Below are positions 60,400 through 64,000 of a DNA stretch of 64,000 bases, one piece after another. The DNA lies in NCBI GenBank assembly GCA_019426215.1, contig CM033408.1:25585953-25649952 (forward strand), in the 5' to 3' direction. The notes under the pieces were generated by a model that saw only the letters and a program-made list of their open reading frames with translations, was not told where the DNA came from and did no database searches. The stretch comes from Buddleja alternifolia (taxonomy: Eukaryota > Streptophyta > Magnoliopsida > Lamiales > Scrophulariaceae). The stretch's first letter is position 1, and every line of letters begins with the position of its first letter. The translations under genes and the position numbers were made by a program.

Positions 60400-63300
60400 A
60401 TGAGGACGAAAAATCCATCCAGAATAACAGGTATCGATTATACACACTTTTCATTTCTTCTTCGACCTATGGGTGACAATATTACGTATTTTGTGGATTT
60501 TGATGGCTTCTGTACGTATACTCTGTGTATTACAACTATATTGGGAACGCGCAATGTATCTATACGTTGGTTTTATTTGTTTTGATGGCTTATGTACCTA
60601 TGGGTGTAATATTATGGTTAGGTTATATGCATATTTGAGTAACATATGCTGTATATAATTACGTCATTTTCTTCATTCTAAATGTATAATATATAAAATG
60701 TAGATGTATAATGGTTTGCATTGTAATGTATAATAATGAATAACACTGTGTATAATATTATACATCATATTAATTGTACTGTGTATGCACATACTGCATA
60801 TTTGGGTGTATAATGGTTTGCATTAAAGTGTATAATAATGAATAACACTGTGTATAATATTATACATCATATTAATTGTACTATGTATGCACATACTGCA
60901 TATTTGGGTGTATAATGGTTTGCATTAAAGTGTATAATAATGAATAACACTGTGTATAATATTATACATCATATTAATTGTACTGTGTATGCACATACTG
61001 CATATTTGGGTGTATAATGGTTTGCATTAAAGTGTATAATAATGAATAACACTGTGTATAATATTATACATCATATTAATTGTACTGTGTATGCACATAC
61101 TGCATATTTTGGTGTATAATAGTTTGCATTGAAGTGTATAAACATGAATAACACTGTGTATAATATTTGTGTATGTATAATCTGGATTTGTGATTTACAT
61201 TATACATTATACTTAATTTTTTAGTGTATGATGTCTTTGTCTACTCTGTAATGCAGATGCTGAAGCAGATTCATCCTCTACCAATTCAATTGAGAGGTTG
61301 CAACTTGTGCCTGCCGATGTTGTTGAGCCTCTTAGTGTTGAACAACCTAGTACTGATGAGGAATACGTACAGTCAGCAGAAGAATCGTCTGATCAAGACG
61401 AATATACCAAATCAGACCAACAACCTGCTGCTCGAAAAAGACGCGCGACACACCGCCCTCCTGTAAAAACAAAATCTAAAAAACAGAAAACCCAGACCGT
61501 ATCCAAACTGCCACCAAAGGGGAAAAGGAAAGTGGTTGAATATACACGAATAAGAGTATCGATGAAGGTCTTGGTGGATACTCTTTCAAAACTGACCGAA
61601 CCACAACGGGAATGGGTGAGACAATCCGGGTTCGGATCCTTTTTGGATTTCAACATTACAGAGCTGCCTCACCGGCTTGGATATAAAGTTCTAAAATCTT
61701 TAAATCCAGCAAATTTCAGGCTTACTCTGTCCGGAGGAAAAATAAATATTACAGAGTATGATGTGGCCGAGGTTTTGGGATTTCCACACGGGAAGCGGCC
61801 TATAGACCTCACTGTAAAAAATCAAAAGAGATTAGACACATTCACTGACCAATTTGGCCTTGATAAGTCCAAAAAGTTTAAAGTTTCAGCGTCAATGGTC
61901 GTGAAGTTAATTCAATCTGATAAACAACTCACAACTCAATTCAAGCTGAATTTTATGATGATTATGTATAATTGCTTGATAGAGACCCCTGGTACACCAT
62001 TCGTCAACAAGAAGATACTCAATTTCAAGGGGTCTCTTGATGAGTTGTCAATATACAATTGGCCCGGACTAGTCCTGAATAGTTTGGGAGACACAAAACA
62101 CGTTTGGGAAGAGGATCCGGCGAAACGCATGTACACTGGACCTCTTCTATTTATGATTGTAAGATTACAGTGCCTCTTCTGATGTTGATTGTGTTCCAAT
62201 AATGTGTTTTTGTTGATTTAGTGTATAATGTGTATAATGTGTTAAATGAACTTAACACTGTATTTTACAGTGTATAACTCATACACTATAATGTGTTATA
62301 ATTTGCTGTATGAACTTAACACTATATTTTACAGTGTATAACTCATACACTATAATGTGTTATAATGTGCTATATGAACTTAACACTATATTTTACAGTG
62401 TATAACTCATACACTATAATGTGTTATAATGTGTGTAATGTGTATAATGTATTTTTGTTGATTTAGTGTATAATGTGTCTAATGTGTTAAATGTACTTAA
62501 CACTATATTTTACAGTGTATAACTCATACCCTGTAATGTGTTATATGAACACATTATAATGTGTATAATGTGTTATAATGTGTATAATTTACAGTGTATA
62601 ACTCATACCCTGTAATGTGTTATAATGTGTAATATGAATAGCACTGTATAATAGTATATTATCTAGTGTACAATGGTTTATCATATATTACATGTTACTG
62701 TATAATTCTATGATCTCAACTTTTTTCTTTTCCTCCAAATTCAGATATTGTATGCTGACAGAGTCAACTACAAGGGGCATAGGACAGTACCAAGATCAAT
62801 CCCAACTTGGCTCACTTGGACAGACTCTGCGCTACGAGAAAAGAGTAACATAGAGATTAAACAGGGAGTTTTTGGCCAGGGGATCATATCAAAGGGGCAG
62901 TGGGAAATGAAGGCTGACAAAGGGAAGCATGTTGCACAACATATTGAAGCTCCCAAACAACCCACTACCTCTTTAGAAGCTCCCACAGTATTAGATGCAT
63001 CCATCAAGGACTGGAATACATTTGAAGAGGTATGCATCTTTATGTAATTAGTCAAATTATTATAACTGTATACTTTTCAATCACATGATGTATAATTGTA
63101 CTTAAATATAGTGTATAATGGTTTGAACACTACTGTATACGCAGGGGATGATTTTCAATTTGGAAAGGGCTGCATTGGACCTGGTGGATAAGCTTATTAC
63201 GTACAATGGATACATCCAATCATGTGACTCCATTCTTCCATCAAATCCACGGTTGAAGGTGATTGAAAAAAGGGTGTTAGATCATGTTGAAAAACTGTAT

Positions 63301-63989
63301 AGAACAAAACCAGAGACAAGTTCTTATCAACCGGATGCCCCTTCCTCACCTGAACAACATGCAGCCGCCCAATCTGATCCGCCTCTCCAACCCGAACAAA
63401 CTACACCGGTTAATAGAATAAGTCCACCGGTTTATTCACAGCCCACCTTCAATTTGTTGACACAAACACCGACAAAACCGCGTCAGGAGGATCCAGTGGG
63501 GGAACCAGAGGCAAGAACATATCAACCAGGTGCCCCTTCCTCACCTGAACAACATGCAGCCGCCCTAGCTGATCCGCCTCTCCAACCCGAACAAACTACA
63601 CCGGTTAAGAGAGTACGTCCACGAGTACAATCACAACCAACCTTCAACTTGTTGACACAAACACCGGAGAAACCGCGTCAGGATGATCCAGAGGGGGCTG
63701 TGTTGTCAATTGCTAGACAATACACCGGTGACACCTCCCACATCTCTGAGCAAGCATCTCCAGATGTGACAACAAGGGACGAAAAATCCATTGTCACAGA
63801 ACGATTCCCTCATCCAGACGCTACCATTGCCCCGGCTGTTGAGATCATTGGAGAAACAAAGAGACAATTCAAACCAGCTCCAGACTTGTGTTCTCCATAT
63901 GTTCAACGGGTTGTGAATATAATCTCAAAACAGGGCGCAAATGAAAAAAGGCTATGGGATTGGGTGAATCAAGTTGCCGAAGACGACAT
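60400..63989 (+). CDS. transposon-borne protein with a plant-mobile/ULP-type N-terminal domain (3' end missing)
   Basis: Four exons fit: 60400..60430, 61257..62158, 62745..63029 and 63145..63989, GT-AG, giving about 687 codons so far. The last exon ends AT|GTGAGT, a strong donor. The alternative TGA three bases on would end the protein early, so the gene most likely continues beyond the window. Exon 2 encodes a basic linker (RKRRATHRPP, KSKKQK), then a globular domain with LTEPQREWVRQSGFGSFLDF and GGKINITEYDVAEVLGFPHG. This pattern (a G-x-I-x-I-T-x-x-D-V-x-x-x-L-G-x-P-x-G motif) is typical of plant mobile-domain and DUF1985-like regions before Ulp1 (C48) peptidases. Exon 4 has an in-frame duplicated Pro-rich repeat of 65 residues and ends SPYVQRVVNI...RLWDWV, like the linker before the peptidase. 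The catalytic domain would lie to the right. Frame is intact. Confidence 0.6.
60704..61200 (+). repeat. 102-bp tandem repeat in intron 1
   Basis: (G/A)TGTATAATGGTTTGCATT recurs at 60704, 60806, 60908, 61010 and 61112, exactly 102 bp apart. Most units contain the palindrome TGTATAATATTATACA. Confidence 0.95.
62207..62640 (+). repeat. 64-bp tandem repeat in intron 2
   Basis: TGTATAACTCATACACTATA starts at 62271, 62335 and 62399 (period 64), with degenerate copies before and after. It is rich in GTGTATAATGTG, related to the core of the intron 1 and 51-kb repeats. Confidence 0.93.
63325..63705 (+). repeat. 195-bp in-frame duplication within exon 4
   Basis: TATCAACC(G/A)G(A/G)TGCCCCTTC begins at 63325 and at 63520, 195 bases (65 codons) apart. 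The copies stay in frame and mostly conserved, giving two Pro/Gln-rich repeats ending SQPTFNLLTQTP. Confidence 0.93.
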
Positions 63990-64000
63990 GTGAGTACATT

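Larger units (their letters stand above)
60051..64000 (+). mobile_element. left part of a large transposon carrying a ULP-like gene (continues past the window)
   Basis: The left end GGGTCAAGATCTAATACATA and the next 80 bases match the left end of the element at 50627. Everything rightwards belongs to one multi-exon gene with minisatellite-filled introns. The right end is outside the window. Terminal sequence plus the gene type suggests a MULE of the class that carries Ulp1-like proteases (Kaonashi-type); no transposase is visible here. Confidence 0.6.

Noticed and set aside
63991..63993. TGA as the end of the transposon gene
   Set aside because: It overlaps a strong splice donor (AT|GTGAGT) and the protein stops at the linker that normally precedes the peptidase. 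Continuation beyond the window is more likely, though not proven.
1..64000. CRISPR arrays, bacterial operons, phage genes
   Set aside because: The tandem repeats have no spacer-like unique units, and the genes are spliced plant genes.

Overview
The window is nuclear DNA from a flowering plant, most likely a eudicot. It is AT-rich, has GT-AG (and one GC-AG) introns, and its protein genes match plant families residue by residue. The species cannot be read from the sequence. There are three intact host genes, one disrupted host gene, one candidate micro-gene and one partial transposon-borne gene. Transposable elements of nearly every plant class fill the rest.

Layout, left to right. 1-7 kb: a 4.85-kb Ty1/copia retrotransposon on the minus strand (1168..6016) with near-identical LTRs, a 5-bp target duplication and two in-frame stops, sitting inside an older inverted-repeat element. 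7.2-10.1 kb: a UGT85A-type glucosyltransferase gene, broken by a 401-bp CACTA insertion and a 1-bp frameshift. 11-13.4 kb: a foldback element, a LINE RNase H relic and a SINE. 14.3-17.1 kb: a three-exon minus-strand gene for a coiled-coil, tail-anchored protein. 17.6-24.1 kb: MULE-, Harbinger- and hAT-like miniature elements. 24.5-34.9 kb: a 14-exon minus-strand orthologue of TWD40-2, a TPLATE-complex endocytosis subunit. 35-38 kb: repeats. 38.7-48.2 kb: a 12-exon plus-strand EPL1 (Enhancer of polycomb-like) gene of the NuA4 acetyltransferase. 48.7-60 kb: dense nested repeats, a possible 42-aa membrane micropeptide gene, and a perfect 108-bp hairpin. 60 kb to the end: the left part of a large transposon carrying a multi-exon gene that resembles plant Ulp1-protease-like transposon genes.

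The host genes are unrelated housekeeping or metabolic genes and do not form a functional cluster. TWD40-2 and EPL1 face away from each other across about 3.8 kb. The most notable system-like signal is the pair of elements at 50,627 and 60,051. They share their left terminal sequence and a family of GTGTATAATGG-containing tandem repeats. One has no long ORF and the other carries the ULP-like gene, so they look like a non-autonomous derivative and its gene-bearing relative.

Exon boundaries were worked out by hand from reading frame, splice signals and remembered family sequences. Transposon ends rest on visible terminal repeats and target duplications. No database search was possible.
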